A stretch of 64,000 nucleotides of DNA, taken from an uncultured Porphyromonadaceae bacterium (lineage in GTDB: Bacteria; Bacteroidota; Bacteroidia; Bacteroidales; Muribaculaceae). A program made the translations under genes and the position numbers. Within the stretch, counting starts at the first letter, position 1; the number at the start of each line of letters is the position of its first letter. The stretch covers positions 124,001 through 188,000 of the forward strand of contig CANRVB010000002.1 in NCBI GenBank assembly GCA_947643165.1. Reading direction: 5' to 3'. A model generated the notes under the pieces. The model worked only from the letters and a program-made list of their open reading frames with translations, was not told where the DNA came from and ran no database searches. Of the stretch, positions 55,581-64,000 are shown piece after piece.

Positions 55581-56630
55581 TTAAATTACGAATGCGGCGG
55601 TATATACGCCCGACTCATACGAACGTACAAAGCTGCCCGATGCTGTATATTCGTTCACTGAGCACGGATCGCTGTAGCTGCCTCCCATTGTCGAGATGAA
55701 CACCTTGCCCGTGGCAGGATCGACTCCTATGGCCTGCGGTGAGACTATCTCCGAGGGTGTGAAAGGTGTCGAGGTTCCCGACGATATCTGATATATCGAA
55801 TAGGTGGTCGGAGCTTCATAGAAGGGGCTGTGCACTGTGTAGAGCTTGTCTCCGTTTATCGCCATCATCGAGGCGTTGAACAGCGGTTCTACTGTGTCGT
55901 CGGCATTGATCCGTTTCAGCATGGCTGGGTTTGCTGCTGTATAGTCGCCCATGGCTATGACAAACACGTCTGTTCCGTTCGATACTATTTTGGTCGGGTT
56001 CATACCTACCTCTATACGCTTTTCCTCGCTGAAGTCCGACAGGCGGATCTTTGATACGGTGTAGCCGTTGGCATACTGGTTGAGGTAGTTCATGCCGTCC
56101 GAATTGGTCACGTAGAGGTAGTCACCCGCTATCGCTATCTGGTCAGGGTTTGGCCCTACCTTTATCTTGCTCTCTATCGACAGTGAGGTGGTGTCAAGAC
56201 GTGCTACATAACCGTCATACAGCGACATATACACTTTGCCGTCTTTTGCGGCGAGGCCGCGCGGTTCTATGCCTTCTCCGGTCAGTTTTATGGTTTTTTC
56301 CGATACCAGGGTGTTCTTGTCTACGATCTCAAGTGTGCTCGACAGATATACGGCTATATACATCTTGCTGCCATATATTATGCCGTCCTGGGGGGTGTCA
56401 CCTACAAGACGTCTGTTGGCCTCCTGAAATACATTCTGAAATGCCTCCCCCTTCTCATAATCGATATTGGTTATGCTGCCTGGTATGTTGTCGTTCATAT
56501 TGCCCTGGTTCAGCGCGAATATGCCTTTGTAGGTTACTGTTTCCTCTGCTGTGGGTTCATCTTTGTCATCGCTGCACGATGTGAACGCCAGCAGTGGCAA
56601 TGCAGCTAAAATGAGTCTGTGTAGTTTCAT
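55581..56630 (-). CDS. btuG: Surface B12-binding beta-propeller lipoprotein (BtuG-like)
   Basis: A 349-residue lipoprotein (signal ending AFTSC, Cys19, then SDDKDEP, an acidic surface-export stretch). The rest is a YncE/DUF5074-type seven-blade propeller: NQGNMNDN, SKMYIAVYLSSTLEIVDKNTL, GLAAKDGKVYMSLYDGYVARLDT, GDYLYVTNSDG and PATGKVFISTMGG are successive blades. BtuG of Bacteroides has this fold, forms a lid on BtuB and binds cobalamin very tightly. The btuB-like gene is directly upstream, 28 bases away, under a cobalamin riboswitch, which supports the call. Confidence 0.85.
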   Translation of the reverse strand: MKLHRLILAALPLLAFTSCSDDKDEPTAEETVTYKGIFALNQGNMNDNIPGSITNIDYEKGEAFQNVFQEANRRLVGDTPQDGIIYGSKMYIAVYLSSTLEIVDKNTLVSEKTIKLTGEGIEPRGLAAKDGKVYMSLYDGYVARLDTTSLSIESKIKVGPNPDQIAIAGDYLYVTNSDGMNYLNQYANGYTVSKIRLSDFSEEKRIEVGMNPTKIVSNGTDVFVIAMGDYTAANPAMLKRINADDTVEPLFNASMMAINGDKLYTVHSPFYEAPTTYSIYQISSGTSTPFTPSEIVSPQAIGVDPATGKVFISTMGGSYSDPCSVNEYTASGSFVRSYESGVYTAAFVI

Positions 56631-56658
56631 CTTTGATTGATTTGGATATTGTCTTTTG

Positions 56659-58689
56659 TTATAATGTGAATTTCAGTGATATGCGCCATGAGCGGCCCGG
56701 CATCGGATAGCGGGCCACTACAGTATACTGCCGGTCAAGAATATTCATCAGGTCGCCGCGCACCTCCATGTCATGTCCCTTTAGATGGAAATTGCGGTAA
56801 GCGGTCAGACCCATGTCCATGTATCCGCCAAGTCGTGTGGCCGGATTGTTGTCGTTGGTTGCATATCTCCAGCCTACGGCCGTAGCGTGTACCGACAGGT
56901 TGACCCATGGGTTTTCATAACCCACGGTCACATTTCCCGAATTCCGCGGTATGTACGCTATCTGTTTGTTGTATTCGCTCGACGATCTGTCTGTCCGGGG
57001 TTGTGCCAGCTGGTAACTGTAGTTTCCCGTCAGCGTTATCTGTTGCTTCCGTCCTATCTCGAACGGTTGGGTCGCCGTCAGGTCAACCCCTATCATGCGC
57101 GCCTTGCCGAGATTGACCACAGTCCATACAAACATGTTGTATGGTATCGCGACGATCTTGTCCGTGACTCGGTTCATATACACGTCCGCCGTAAAAACAC
57201 CCTTTCCCAAGACGGCGCTCCCTTTGGTTTGCAACGTCACCCCTAAGTTCACCTGATGCGCGTTCTCGGGGCGTACGTCCGGGTTGCCGAAATGATAGAA
57301 ATAGGCCTCGTTGAATGTCGGCATTCTGAATATGTTTTTATACGAAAGTCGAACGAACATCTGTCTATCTCCAAAAGGCTGGAAAGATACGCTTGCCGAC
57401 GGTGAAATCTGTTGATAATCAGCGGCTTGTGTGCCCTTTTGGGCACCGCAATCGTATATGGACCCGAGCAGACGTGCGGATACGGTCACCCGATCTCCGC
57501 GATAACGTGCTGTCAGTGACTGAATTACGCTGTGTCTGTATGGGAAATTCTCGGTCGGAAGGTTGCTTGAGAAGTTATTGTAGAAGTAATCGCCCGAATA
57601 GTCGAATGCCCATCTGTAGGCTGGTATCCACAGCAGGCATGCGCTTGCGTAGGCCTCCCGCTGTATGTATCGCTGGTCAAGCTTACCCCCTGGATATTTG
57701 CCACTTACGTCTTCATAATGCGATGATGCCCAGTTGAATTTTGCATGCGTCTGGAGCGATAACTGCGATGAAAGTGTGCTTCTGTACTGTATTTGGGTGA
57801 AGAAATTCCGATCCCGCAGGCTCTCCGTGTTACTGTTGTTGTAATATATCACTGGCCCAGGCAGTTGGCGGTCATTATCGTAATAATATACCTTTCCCGC
57901 CAGGTCCGATCGTGTCGACTTGTGCCATGAAAAATTCATCTCTCCATGCCCGCTGTTCATCCTGCTGTTGTTCCTTCGCTCCCTTGTTTTGTAATCTCCG
58001 TTCGTCAATGTGAATGGATAGTCGTTATCGGCATAGGTATAGTCACCTATTACGTTCATTGACAGCTGGTTGGAGAACTTTCTGCCTATGCGGAAATATG
58101 GATTTACGTATCCGAACGAACCCACTTTCAATTGGGCTGTAAGGTCGAGCGGGGACGTTGCGTCCGATGCCTTGAAGCTTGATATATAGAGAGTTGCGGC
58201 GGAAGCAGCGGCTCGTGCCGGAATAAAGATGTCATCATTGTCGCCGATGATCATGTTCAGTTGCTCCACATTATCAAGCGAATATCTCGACACGTCCACC
58301 TCGCCGCTCTGGCAGTCGCTCAGCACGATACCATCATATATAACTGCCGTATGCGATGCTCCCAACCCTCTGACCGATACGGTTTTAAGTCCGCCTAAGC
58401 CGCCGTAGTCGCGTAAGTTGACTCCGGGTAGCCGGTGCATGGCGTCTGAAATATCTGTTACTCCAAGGCGGTTGAAGTGTTTTTCATCGAGAGTGAATGT
58501 CGGAGCGGTGCTTTTTACTGCTTTAACAGCTTGTGTATGAACCACTTCTACGCTGTCCAGTCTGATGTGGGCCGGGTTTTGCGCGTGCGTGGGTGTCCAC
58601 ATGATGCCTAATATGGTGGGTATCAAGTAGAAAGCGCAAGGTTTGGCTATGGGTATGTATGATGATAGTCTGGCGTTATGTTTTCTCAT
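56659..58689 (-). CDS. btuB: TonB-dependent cobalamin receptor
   Basis: A 676-residue outer-membrane receptor of the BtuB type, without a carboxypeptidase-like N-terminal domain. A plug domain (RLGVTDISDAMHRLPGVNLRDYGGLGGLKTVSVRGLGASHTAVIYDGI) is followed by a 22-strand barrel, ending RISLKFTL. The ATG at 58689 is chosen: a longer frame starting at 58800 would lie inside the cobalamin riboswitch. The signal peptide then ends near THAQN. It imports B12 with TonB energy and works with the BtuG-like lid encoded downstream. Confidence 0.93.
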   Translation of the reverse strand: MRKHNARLSSYIPIAKPCAFYLIPTILGIMWTPTHAQNPAHIRLDSVEVVHTQAVKAVKSTAPTFTLDEKHFNRLGVTDISDAMHRLPGVNLRDYGGLGGLKTVSVRGLGASHTAVIYDGIVLSDCQSGEVDVSRYSLDNVEQLNMIIGDNDDIFIPARAAASAATLYISSFKASDATSPLDLTAQLKVGSFGYVNPYFRIGRKFSNQLSMNVIGDYTYADNDYPFTLTNGDYKTRERRNNSRMNSGHGEMNFSWHKSTRSDLAGKVYYYDNDRQLPGPVIYYNNSNTESLRDRNFFTQIQYRSTLSSQLSLQTHAKFNWASSHYEDVSGKYPGGKLDQRYIQREAYASACLLWIPAYRWAFDYSGDYFYNNFSSNLPTENFPYRHSVIQSLTARYRGDRVTVSARLLGSIYDCGAQKGTQAADYQQISPSASVSFQPFGDRQMFVRLSYKNIFRMPTFNEAYFYHFGNPDVRPENAHQVNLGVTLQTKGSAVLGKGVFTADVYMNRVTDKIVAIPYNMFVWTVVNLGKARMIGVDLTATQPFEIGRKQQITLTGNYSYQLAQPRTDRSSSEYNKQIAYIPRNSGNVTVGYENPWVNLSVHATAVGWRYATNDNNPATRLGGYMDMGLTAYRNFHLKGHDMEVRGDLMNILDRQYTVVARYPMPGRSWRISLKFTL

Positions 58690-58723
58690 CCTCGAAAGAA
58701 AAACACGTTTGTATATAGCCGTA

Positions 58724-58870
58724 GGCAGGTTTTCGGACTTATTCCTGACTCCTGAAGCCTTCCCGAGCAATATGCTCAGTGACATTGTTTTCCGGGTCAT
58801 TAATGGAAATTACCGCAGCGGGACTGTCCGGGATTTTCACCCGGTTCCCTTTATTCACAGTGCGTGAACC
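58724..58870 (-). ncRNA. Cobalamin riboswitch
   Basis: Read on the minus strand, the RNA has the cobalamin aptamer core: GGGAA-ccGGGUGaAAAUCCcgg, then CaGuCCCGCugCgGU, and a closing CCUGCC at 58724-58729. It ends about 35 bases before the btuB ATG, so it likely hides the ribosome site when B12 is bound. It explains why the longer btuB start is wrong. Confidence 0.92.
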
Positions 58871-58948
58871 TATGGCGGTGCGAAATTACTCAAAAATTTT
58901 CGTATTTCGGTGATATTATGGAAAGTTTGTGTAGGTGTGATCAATAAG

Positions 58949-58981
58949 ACAGCCCGGAGGCTACGTGAGTCTCCGGGCTGT
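58949..58981 (-). terminator. Hairpin after asnA
   Basis: An 11-bp stem (58949-58959 with 58971-58981) lies past the asnA stop on the minus strand. It separates asnA from the B12 operon's riboswitch region. Confidence 0.65.
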
Positions 58982-59018
58982 TGTAAATTAAGATGATAGA
59001 AGTGCAATACTCTGGATA

Positions 59019-60053
59019 TCAGAGTATATCTATTCCGGCTTCCGCGCAGGCCTTGATATGATCGTCAGGCCAGATGCTTGCCTGGACCTCACCTATGTGG
59101 GCTTTCTGCAATAAGAACATACACAGGCGGCTTTGTCCTATTCCTCCTCCTATGGATAGAGGATATTCTCCTGCCAGCAGAGCTTTGTGGAAGTTGAGCG
59201 AGGCCCTGTCCTGACACCCGCGTAGCTCAAGCTGATGGGCCATGCTCTCCGGGCTGACCCTTATGCCCATGGATGACAGTTCGAAGCATCTGTCAAGTAT
59301 TGAGTCATAGAGTATTATGTCGCCGTTCAGGCCCGTGAAACCTTCTTCGTTAGGTGTGGACCAGTCATCGTAATCGGGTGCGCGTCCGTCGTGTGGCTTG
59401 CCGTCGCTCAGGTCGCCTCCGATGCCGATAAGGAATATTGCGCCATGCTGACGTGCTGCCATGCTTTCACGTTCGGTAGGCGAAAGATCGGGATACATGT
59501 CGAGCAGTTGCTGCGAGTGTATGAATGTGATTTCTTCCGGCAGGCGCGGGGTGATGTGAGGAAACATACGGTATATCTGCATTTCAAGCTCTTTTACAAC
59601 GGAATAGATCTTTCGTACCGTTTGCTTTAGGTATGCAAGATTGCGTTGGTCGGCGGTGATGCTCTTCTCCCAGTCCCACTGATCGACATATAGCGAATGC
59701 AGGTTGTCGAGATCTTCATCCGCACGTATGGCGTTCATGTCAGTGTAAAGTCCGTAGCCCGGAGCGATATCGTAGGCTGCGAGTTTCGCACGTTTCCATT
59801 TGGCCAGGGAGTGTACTACTTCAGCCTTGCAGTCACCGAGGTACTTGACAGGAAAGCTGACCGGACGTTCCACACCATTGAGATCGTCGTTGAGACCGGT
59901 TCCAGAGATTACAAACAGAGGAGCCGTGACCCTACGCAGGTTGAGTTCCTGAGCCAGTCGTTTCTGAAATGTATCTTTGATGACTTTGATGACTTCTTCA
60001 GTGGTTTCCGGAAGAAGTTTCCGCTTGTAATGCTTAGGAATTATCAGTGGCAT
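59019..60053 (-). CDS. asnA: Aspartate-ammonia ligase
   Basis: A 344-residue ammonia-dependent asparagine synthetase of the class II synthetase fold. Features are LNLRRVTAPLFVISGTGLNDDLNGVERPV, AYDIAPGYGLYTDMNAIRADE, VDQWDWEKSI and late ELRGCQDRASLNFHKALLAGEYPLSIGGGIGQSRL. It is monocistronic, with a strong promoter at 60101-60132. Confidence 0.97.
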   Translation of the reverse strand: MPLIIPKHYKRKLLPETTEEVIKVIKDTFQKRLAQELNLRRVTAPLFVISGTGLNDDLNGVERPVSFPVKYLGDCKAEVVHSLAKWKRAKLAAYDIAPGYGLYTDMNAIRADEDLDNLHSLYVDQWDWEKSITADQRNLAYLKQTVRKIYSVVKELEMQIYRMFPHITPRLPEEITFIHSQQLLDMYPDLSPTERESMAARQHGAIFLIGIGGDLSDGKPHDGRAPDYDDWSTPNEEGFTGLNGDIILYDSILDRCFELSSMGIRVSPESMAHQLELRGCQDRASLNFHKALLAGEYPLSIGGGIGQSRLCMFLLQKAHIGEVQASIWPDDHIKACAEAGIDIL

Positions 60054-60100
60054 AATCGTGCGAAGTATATTTGAATAGTGTAAATAGTATGAAGAAGTGG

Positions 60101-60132
60101 CAAAGATATGTCATATTATTTATTTTTGCAAA
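60101..60132 (-). promoter_or_regulatory. Promoter of asnA
   Basis: On the minus strand TTTG (60129-60132), 20 bases, then TATCTTTG (60101-60108). The predicted start is near 60094, about 40 bases before the ATG. Confidence 0.8.
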
Positions 60133-60345
60133 TAAAATAGTGCATATTGATAGTGATTGTGGGGATATGGTGGTAAAGTGATTTGAGGCTGTGACTAAGC
60201 CCCGGCATATAAAAGCGGACGTATGAGCCGGCAGTAAACATAATGGCCGGTAGGGTTGTTGTTATCAATGAGACGTGAAAAGAACAACGTCCCGCAATTG
60301 ATTCATCTTTCCGGGATTATGACCGGAGTCTAAAATATAATTATT
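60133..60345. other. Leader region of the rubrerythrin gene
   Basis: No gene is seen. The only plus-strand -7-like box, TATTTTTG at 60121-60128, overlaps the asnA promoter and would give a leader of about 210 bases. Some short inverted repeats occur (around 60215-60245), without a recognisable riboswitch. Confidence 0.4.
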
Positions 60346-60939
60346 ATGGCAAAGAAGAAAAGTATCAAGGGCACACAGACCGAAAAAAATCTTGTGATAT
60401 CATATCTGGCGGAATCGACAGCATATACACGTTATACATTCTATGCCCAGCAGGCGCAGAAAGAGAAGTATTTCCCTATCCAGAAGATTTTTGAGGACAC
60501 AGCAGCCAACGAACTCCACCATGCAAAGGTGTTCTTCAAGATGCTTGAGGGAGGTAAGGTATCGGTTCCTATGGACGGCGTTGACGCAGGCGTTATAGGC
60601 GATACAGCTACCAACTTGACAATTGCCATCGCCGAGGAGAAGGCTGAGGGTGTTGAATTCTATACCCAGTCGGCCAAGACTGCACGCGAGGAAGGTTTTG
60701 ATGATATAGCTTCGCATTTTGAGTCGATCGCAGAGGTCGAGCGCACTCATGAGGCCCGTTTCAGCCGTTTCCTGAAGCAGGTACAGGACGGAACTGTATG
60801 GAAGCGTGAGAAACCTGTCATATGGAAGTGTCTTGTATGCGGATACGAGTATGAGGGTACTGAGCCTCCACGTGTATGTCCTGCCTGTGATCATCCCTAT
60901 CAGCACTATATGGCTCTTGAGGCAGAGGATCTGCTCTGA
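60346..60939 (+). CDS. rbr: Rubrerythrin
   Basis: A 197-residue non-heme iron peroxidase that protects anaerobes from hydrogen peroxide. The diiron domain has ESTAYTRYTFYAQQA, ANELHHAKVFFKML and the later EVERTHEARFSRFL helices with their glutamate and histidine ligands. The C-terminal rubredoxin-like site has CLVCG and CPACD cysteine pairs. It is monocistronic and ends with a terminator hairpin. Confidence 0.97.
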   Translation: MAKKKSIKGTQTEKNLVISYLAESTAYTRYTFYAQQAQKEKYFPIQKIFEDTAANELHHAKVFFKMLEGGKVSVPMDGVDAGVIGDTATNLTIAIAEEKAEGVEFYTQSAKTAREEGFDDIASHFESIAEVERTHEARFSRFLKQVQDGTVWKREKPVIWKCLVCGYEYEGTEPPRVCPACDHPYQHYMALEAEDLL

Positions 60940-60959
60940 ATCAATCAGTAAAAATACAG

Positions 60960-60999
60960 ACGAGGGCACTCTCACCAATGGTGGAAGTGCCCTCGTTTC
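60960..60999 (+). terminator. Terminator after the rubrerythrin gene
   Basis: An 11-bp stem (60960-60970 with 60986-60996) with a further short inner stem and a T-rich end. It lies just before the 3' end of the tRNA on the other strand. Confidence 0.75.
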
Positions 61000-61001
61000 T
61001 G

Positions 61002-61073
61002 TACCCCGGAGCAGAATCGAACTGCTATCTAAAGTTTAGGAAACTTCTATTCTATCCGTTGAACTACCGGGGC
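61002..61073 (-). tRNA. tRNA-Arg (anticodon CCU)
   Basis: A 72-base cloverleaf folds on the minus strand. The acceptor stem is GCCCCGG with CCGGGGU (one G-U pair). The D stem GUUC pairs with GAAU. The anticodon stem GAAGU/ACUUU holds the loop UUCCUAA, giving anticodon CCU, which reads AGG. The T arm is AGCAG/CUGCU with loop UUCGAUU. The CCA end is not encoded. Confidence 0.92.
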
Positions 61074-61120
61074 GGATAAGATGCCGGTCTGATTCGGCGG
61101 TGGCAAAGATAGTTATTTTT

Positions 61121-61152
61121 TTTGGAGCTGGAAAAATGTTTTTGTATTTTTG
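61121..61152 (+). promoter_or_regulatory. Promoter of rnz
   Basis: TTTG at 61121-61124, 20 bases, then TATTTTTG at 61145-61152. It selects the ATG at 61192 over an in-frame start inside the promoter. Confidence 0.8.
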
Positions 61153-61191
61153 TTGAACTTCCGCGGTGTAAAATCCGCAGCAAACATTACT

Positions 61192-62130
61192 ATGGATAGG
61201 TTTGACATCAACATATTGGGCTGTGGCTCTGCCAGTCCGTCTTTATATCATCGGCCTTCGGGGCAGATAATAAATCATAGGGAGAGATTGTATATGATAG
61301 ATTGTGGTGAAGGGAGCCAGTTGCAGATGTTCAAGATGCGGCTACCTATGAACCGTCTTACCGACATATTCATCTCTCACATGCACGGGGATCATTGTCT
61401 TGGTCTGCCAGGACTTCTGTCGACACTTGATCTGCATGACCGTGGACCTGCCAGCCCGGTCAATGTTTACCTTCCGGAGCAGGGTGCTGATATAGTGGGA
61501 AGAATGGTGAAATTTTTCTGCGGTGGTGCCGGCTATCCTATCAATATAATCCCCATACCACGTGATGGCGGTCTTCTGATGGAAACGAAGTCGCTCGAGG
61601 TATCGGCCTTCAGGCTATATCATCGTATACCTGCATTCGGATTTCTGTTCAGGGAGAAGCCAAAGCCGAGAAAGCTGCTTGGTGATATGGCTGATTTCTA
61701 CAAGATTCCGCTCAGCATGAGGGCAGATGTGAAGGATGGGGCTGATTTTGTGAAAGATGATGGTACGGTAATTCCAAACAGCCGGCTTACTACATCGGCA
61801 CCACCGTCGTTGAGCTATGCCTATTGTTCGGACACTATGGCCGACAGTCGTGTAGCGCGTGCGGTGGAGGGTGTGGATCTGCTGTATCATGAGGCGACCT
61901 ATCTTGATGAACTGCGGGCGCAAGCCGAGGCCAGAGGCCACTCTACGGCCTTGCAGGCTGCAAGGATAGCTCTTGAGGCGGGCGTCGGTATGCTGATGAT
62001 AGGTCATTACTCGAAGCGCTACAATGATCCTTCTCCGCTTCTTGAGGAGGCGAAGAGTATTTTTCCCAATACCATAGCGGCGCGTGAGCTTGACAGGATC
62101 AGCGTTTCAGCGAAAAAAACGATTTCATGA
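61192..62130 (+). CDS. rnz: Ribonuclease Z
   Basis: A 312-residue metallo-beta-lactamase-fold tRNA 3' processing endonuclease. HMHGDH (His63 to His68) is the main zinc motif, with CGEGSQLQM before it, YCSDTM later, and HEATYLDE and GHYSKRY near the end. It trims the 3' trailer of tRNAs, such as the CCA-less tRNA-Arg next door. The end overlaps the convergent tadA gene by 32 bases. Confidence 0.96.
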   Translation: MDRFDINILGCGSASPSLYHRPSGQIINHRERLYMIDCGEGSQLQMFKMRLPMNRLTDIFISHMHGDHCLGLPGLLSTLDLHDRGPASPVNVYLPEQGADIVGRMVKFFCGGAGYPINIIPIPRDGGLLMETKSLEVSAFRLYHRIPAFGFLFREKPKPRKLLGDMADFYKIPLSMRADVKDGADFVKDDGTVIPNSRLTTSAPPSLSYAYCSDTMADSRVARAVEGVDLLYHEATYLDELRAQAEARGHSTALQAARIALEAGVGMLMIGHYSKRYNDPSPLLEEAKSIFPNTIAARELDRISVSAKKTIS

Positions 62131-62560
62131 TATCGGCGGCTTCCTGAGCCTTCACTCCATGGCATACAGATGCGCGTGGATGAAATGGGGCTGATGTGAA
62201 TGTGGAATAGCCGCGTTTGCTGTCGGGTGTGGCATAGACTATGCGTCCTATCTGCGCCCAGGCGATAGCACCGGCACACATGAGGCATGGTTCGACCGTG
62301 ACATAAAGTGTGCAGCCTTGAAGGTATTTTCCACCGAGTGTCTGTGCGGCTGCCGTTATGGCCTGCATTTCAGCATGGGCGGTGACGTCGGCAAGGGTCT
62401 CCGTAAGGTTGTGGCCCCGGCCTATCACTCGTCCTGCCGGACTGACGATTATCGCTCCGATAGGAATTTCGCCTGCTTCCGCCGCCATTGCGGCCTGGTC
62501 GAGAGCCATATTCATGAAGCGTTCGTCGTCGGCCGGTGTCGCTTTGTAGGGATCCGTCAT
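62099..62560 (-). CDS. tadA: tRNA-adenosine deaminase (TadA-like)
   Basis: A 153-residue cytidine-deaminase-fold enzyme. The zinc site is HAE (His62, Glu64) with PCLMC (Cys92, Cys95). It resembles TadA, which turns A34 of tRNA-Arg(ACG) to inosine, though guanine deaminases are close relatives. Its start overlaps the mutS stop by 4 bases, and its last 32 bases overlap rnz from the other strand. Confidence 0.88.
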   Translation of the reverse strand: MTDPYKATPADDERFMNMALDQAAMAAEAGEIPIGAIIVSPAGRVIGRGHNLTETLADVTAHAEMQAITAAAQTLGGKYLQGCTLYVTVEPCLMCAGAIAWAQIGRIVYATPDSKRGYSTFTSAPFHPRASVCHGVKAQEAADIMKSFFSLKR

Positions 62561-64000
62561 TTTCCTGTGATTATATGCTTTATATCGTTGAGCTTGGTAA
62601 GGGCGGCGATAGGGGTGAGATTGTCAATATCAATGTTGAGGATCTCATCGCGAATCTGAGTGAGGACAGGATCGTCGAGCTGGAAGAATGACATCTGGTA
62701 GCCTTCGGCAGGGGCTGATGCCTGCTTTATCGCTTCGGCGGTGGCGCGGGATCCATTGCCTGTGGATGCTGCCTTTTCGAGTTGATGGAGTATCTGCTCG
62801 GCCCGTTTGACAATAGGACGTGGCATGCCGGCGAGGCGTGCCACATGGATACCGAAGCTGTGTTCGCTGCCTCCGGGTGCCAGTTTGCGCAGGAATACTA
62901 CCTTACCATCAATCTCGCGTACTGAGACATTGAAGTTCGCCACACGATCGAATGATGATTCAAGCTCATTGAGTTCGTGGTAGTGGGTGGCGAAGAGTGT
63001 CTTCGGATGCAGATCCGGCGTTTCGTGAATATACTCGACTATAGCACGGGCTATAGAGATGCCGTCGTATGTGGATGTGCCGCGTCCGAGTTCATCGAAG
63101 AGTATGAGCGAGCGGCGTGTCATGTTGTTGAGTATGGATGAAGCCTCGGTCATCTCTACCATGAATGTTGATTCGCCACGGGCTATATTGTCGCTTGCCC
63201 CGACACGAGTGAAAACTCTGTCGACAACACCTATATGAGCTTCGGTGGCAGCTACAAACGATCCGCATTGTGCCATGATGACGTTGAGCGCGGTCTGACG
63301 CAGGAGAGCTGATTTACCGGACATGTTAGGACCCGTGATCATCATGATCTGGGTAGATTCATTGGATAGCGATACGGAATTGGTGATATATGGCTCGCCC
63401 GGTGGCAACTCACGTTCTATCACCGGATGGCGCGCATCGGTCAGCTCAAGACTGAGCGAGTCGTTGACTTCGGGACGTACGTATCCGTATTCGATGGCTC
63501 CGGTAGCAAACGAGCTGAGGCAGTCAAGGTTGGCGAGAAGCGAAGCATTGAGCTGAATGGCGCGGATATACTCTCCTGTGCGTGTGATCAGTCCGGCATA
63601 TATTTTGTTCTCGAGTATGGCTATACGTTCCTGAGCGCCGAGTATTTTCTCTTCATACTCCTTGAGTTCAGGTGTTATGTATCGTTCGGCATTGACAAGT
63701 GTCTGCTTTCGCATCCATTCGGAGGGCACCTTATTCTTATGGGCGTTGGTTACTTCGATATAGTAGCCGAACACATTGTTGAATCCGATCTTGAGGCTTG
63801 GGATGCCTGTGCGCTCGCTTTCGCGCGACTGTACCTGCAGGAGGTAGTCTTTGCCTTTGTAGGCTATCTCGCGAAGTTCATCAAGCTCATTGTCGACACC
63901 TTGACGGATAATATCACCTCCACGGTTGAGTGCTGCGGGGGGATCATCGACGAGAGTCTCGGCTATCAGCGTCACTACGTCGCGGCAGTCGTTTATCTGT
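62557..64000 (-). CDS. mutS: DNA mismatch repair protein MutS (C-terminal part)
   Basis: The frame is open to the window edge, so about 480 C-terminal residues are seen. The visible part starts in the core ([27 protein letters not shown]), has the clamp, then the ATPase with Walker A GPNMSGKS, signature [11 protein letters not shown], Walker [12 protein letters not shown] and the helix-turn-helix tail. It repairs replication errors. A GTG at 63975 is internal, not the start. tadA follows with a 4-base overlap. Confidence 0.96.
   Translation of the reverse strand, partial: QINDCRDVVTLIAETLVDDPPAALNRGGDIIRQGVDNELDELREIAYKGKDYLLQVQSRESERTGIPSLKIGFNNVFGYYIEVTNAHKNKVPSEWMRKQTLVNAERYITPELKEYEEKILGAQERIAILENKIYAGLITRTGEYIRAIQLNASLLANLDCLSSFATGAIEYGYVRPEVNDSLSLELTDARHPVIERELPPGEPYITNSVSLSNESTQIMMITGPNMSGKSALLRQTALNVIMAQCGSFVAATEAHIGVVDRVFTRVGASDNIARGESTFMVEMTEASSILNNMTRRSLILFDELGRGTSTYDGISIARAIVEYIHETPDLHPKTLFATHYHELNELESSFDRVANFNVSVREIDGKVVFLRKLAPGGSEHSFGIHVARLAGMPRPIVKRAEQILHQLEKAASTGNGSRATAEAIKQASAPAEGYQMSFFQLDDPVLTQIRDEILNIDIDNLTPIAALTKLNDIKHIITGK

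Noticed and set aside
58690-58800. Longer btuB start
   Set aside because: The extra 37 codons lie inside the cobalamin riboswitch, and the shorter start gives a good signal peptide.
1-64000. CRISPR array, insertion sequence or prophage
   Set aside because: I saw no regularly spaced repeats, transposase or phage structural genes. The muramidase and toxin-antitoxin pair have no phage neighbours.

Overview
The window looks like chromosomal DNA of a gut-type Bacteroidales bacterium, most likely a Muribaculaceae relative. That family is my inference; the order is well supported. The evidence is a SusC/SusD pair, many SPII lipoproteins, the Bacteroidetes promoter form (TTG, 19-20 bases, TAnnTTTG) ahead of many genes, a type IX secretion porin (PorV), NigD-like and DUF5074/BtuG-like proteins, a quinol:fumarate/succinate oxidoreductase and MenA.

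Layout. 1-3916: the end of a SusC receptor and a complete SusD lipoprotein, closed by two terminators. 4194-7158: a membrane protein overlapping a beta-propeller lipoprotein with a c-type heme motif. 7251-7944: an MntA-HepT toxin-antitoxin pair. 8020-11736 (minus): metallophosphoesterase, phosphoglucomutase and a small membrane protein. 11844-20317 (plus): an M48 peptidase, MetH and the SdhCAB operon. 20418-23192 (minus): a NigD-like lipoprotein, an ECF sigma factor and a protein predicted to span both membranes, matching the Das/Dma family. 23490-26691 (minus): TsaC, an ATPase-Toprim (DUF4435) protein and MenA. 26793-28624: a HAD phosphatase and AroB. 28628-31838: a muramidase-like lipoprotein, PepD and an OmpH/Skp-like lipoprotein. 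31929-39627 (minus): PdxJ, ExbB, ExbD, TonB, a DUF5715 protein, AsmA and IspF in one direction. 39794-44191 (plus): a small ACT-like protein, NadK, a YgjP-like peptidase, YqeY, SerS and a SpoU methyltransferase. 44225-48948 (minus): an Ig-like lipoprotein, Rex and a FAH-like protein, coupled by stop/start overlaps, then PorV. 49304-53320: tandem GH20 hexosaminidases of equal length. 53406-58870 (minus): a cobalamin riboswitch, BtuB, BtuG-like, BtuF-like and a FecCD permease. 59019-64000: AsnA, rubrerythrin, tRNA-Arg(CCU), RNase Z, TadA and a partial MutS.

How they work together. SusCD and the two GH20 enzymes point to host or dietary glycan use. The riboswitch-controlled B12 uptake operon fits the B12-dependent MetH. 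The Sdh/Frd complex, MenA and Rex belong to anaerobic menaquinone-linked redox metabolism. ExbB-ExbD-TonB would energise the SusC and BtuB receptors. The most interesting systems are the sigma/trans-envelope anti-sigma/NigD locus, the PARIS-like ATPase-Toprim protein coupled to the t6A enzyme TsaC, MntA-HepT, and the heme-motif propeller pair. Gene functions come from motif recognition without database searches.
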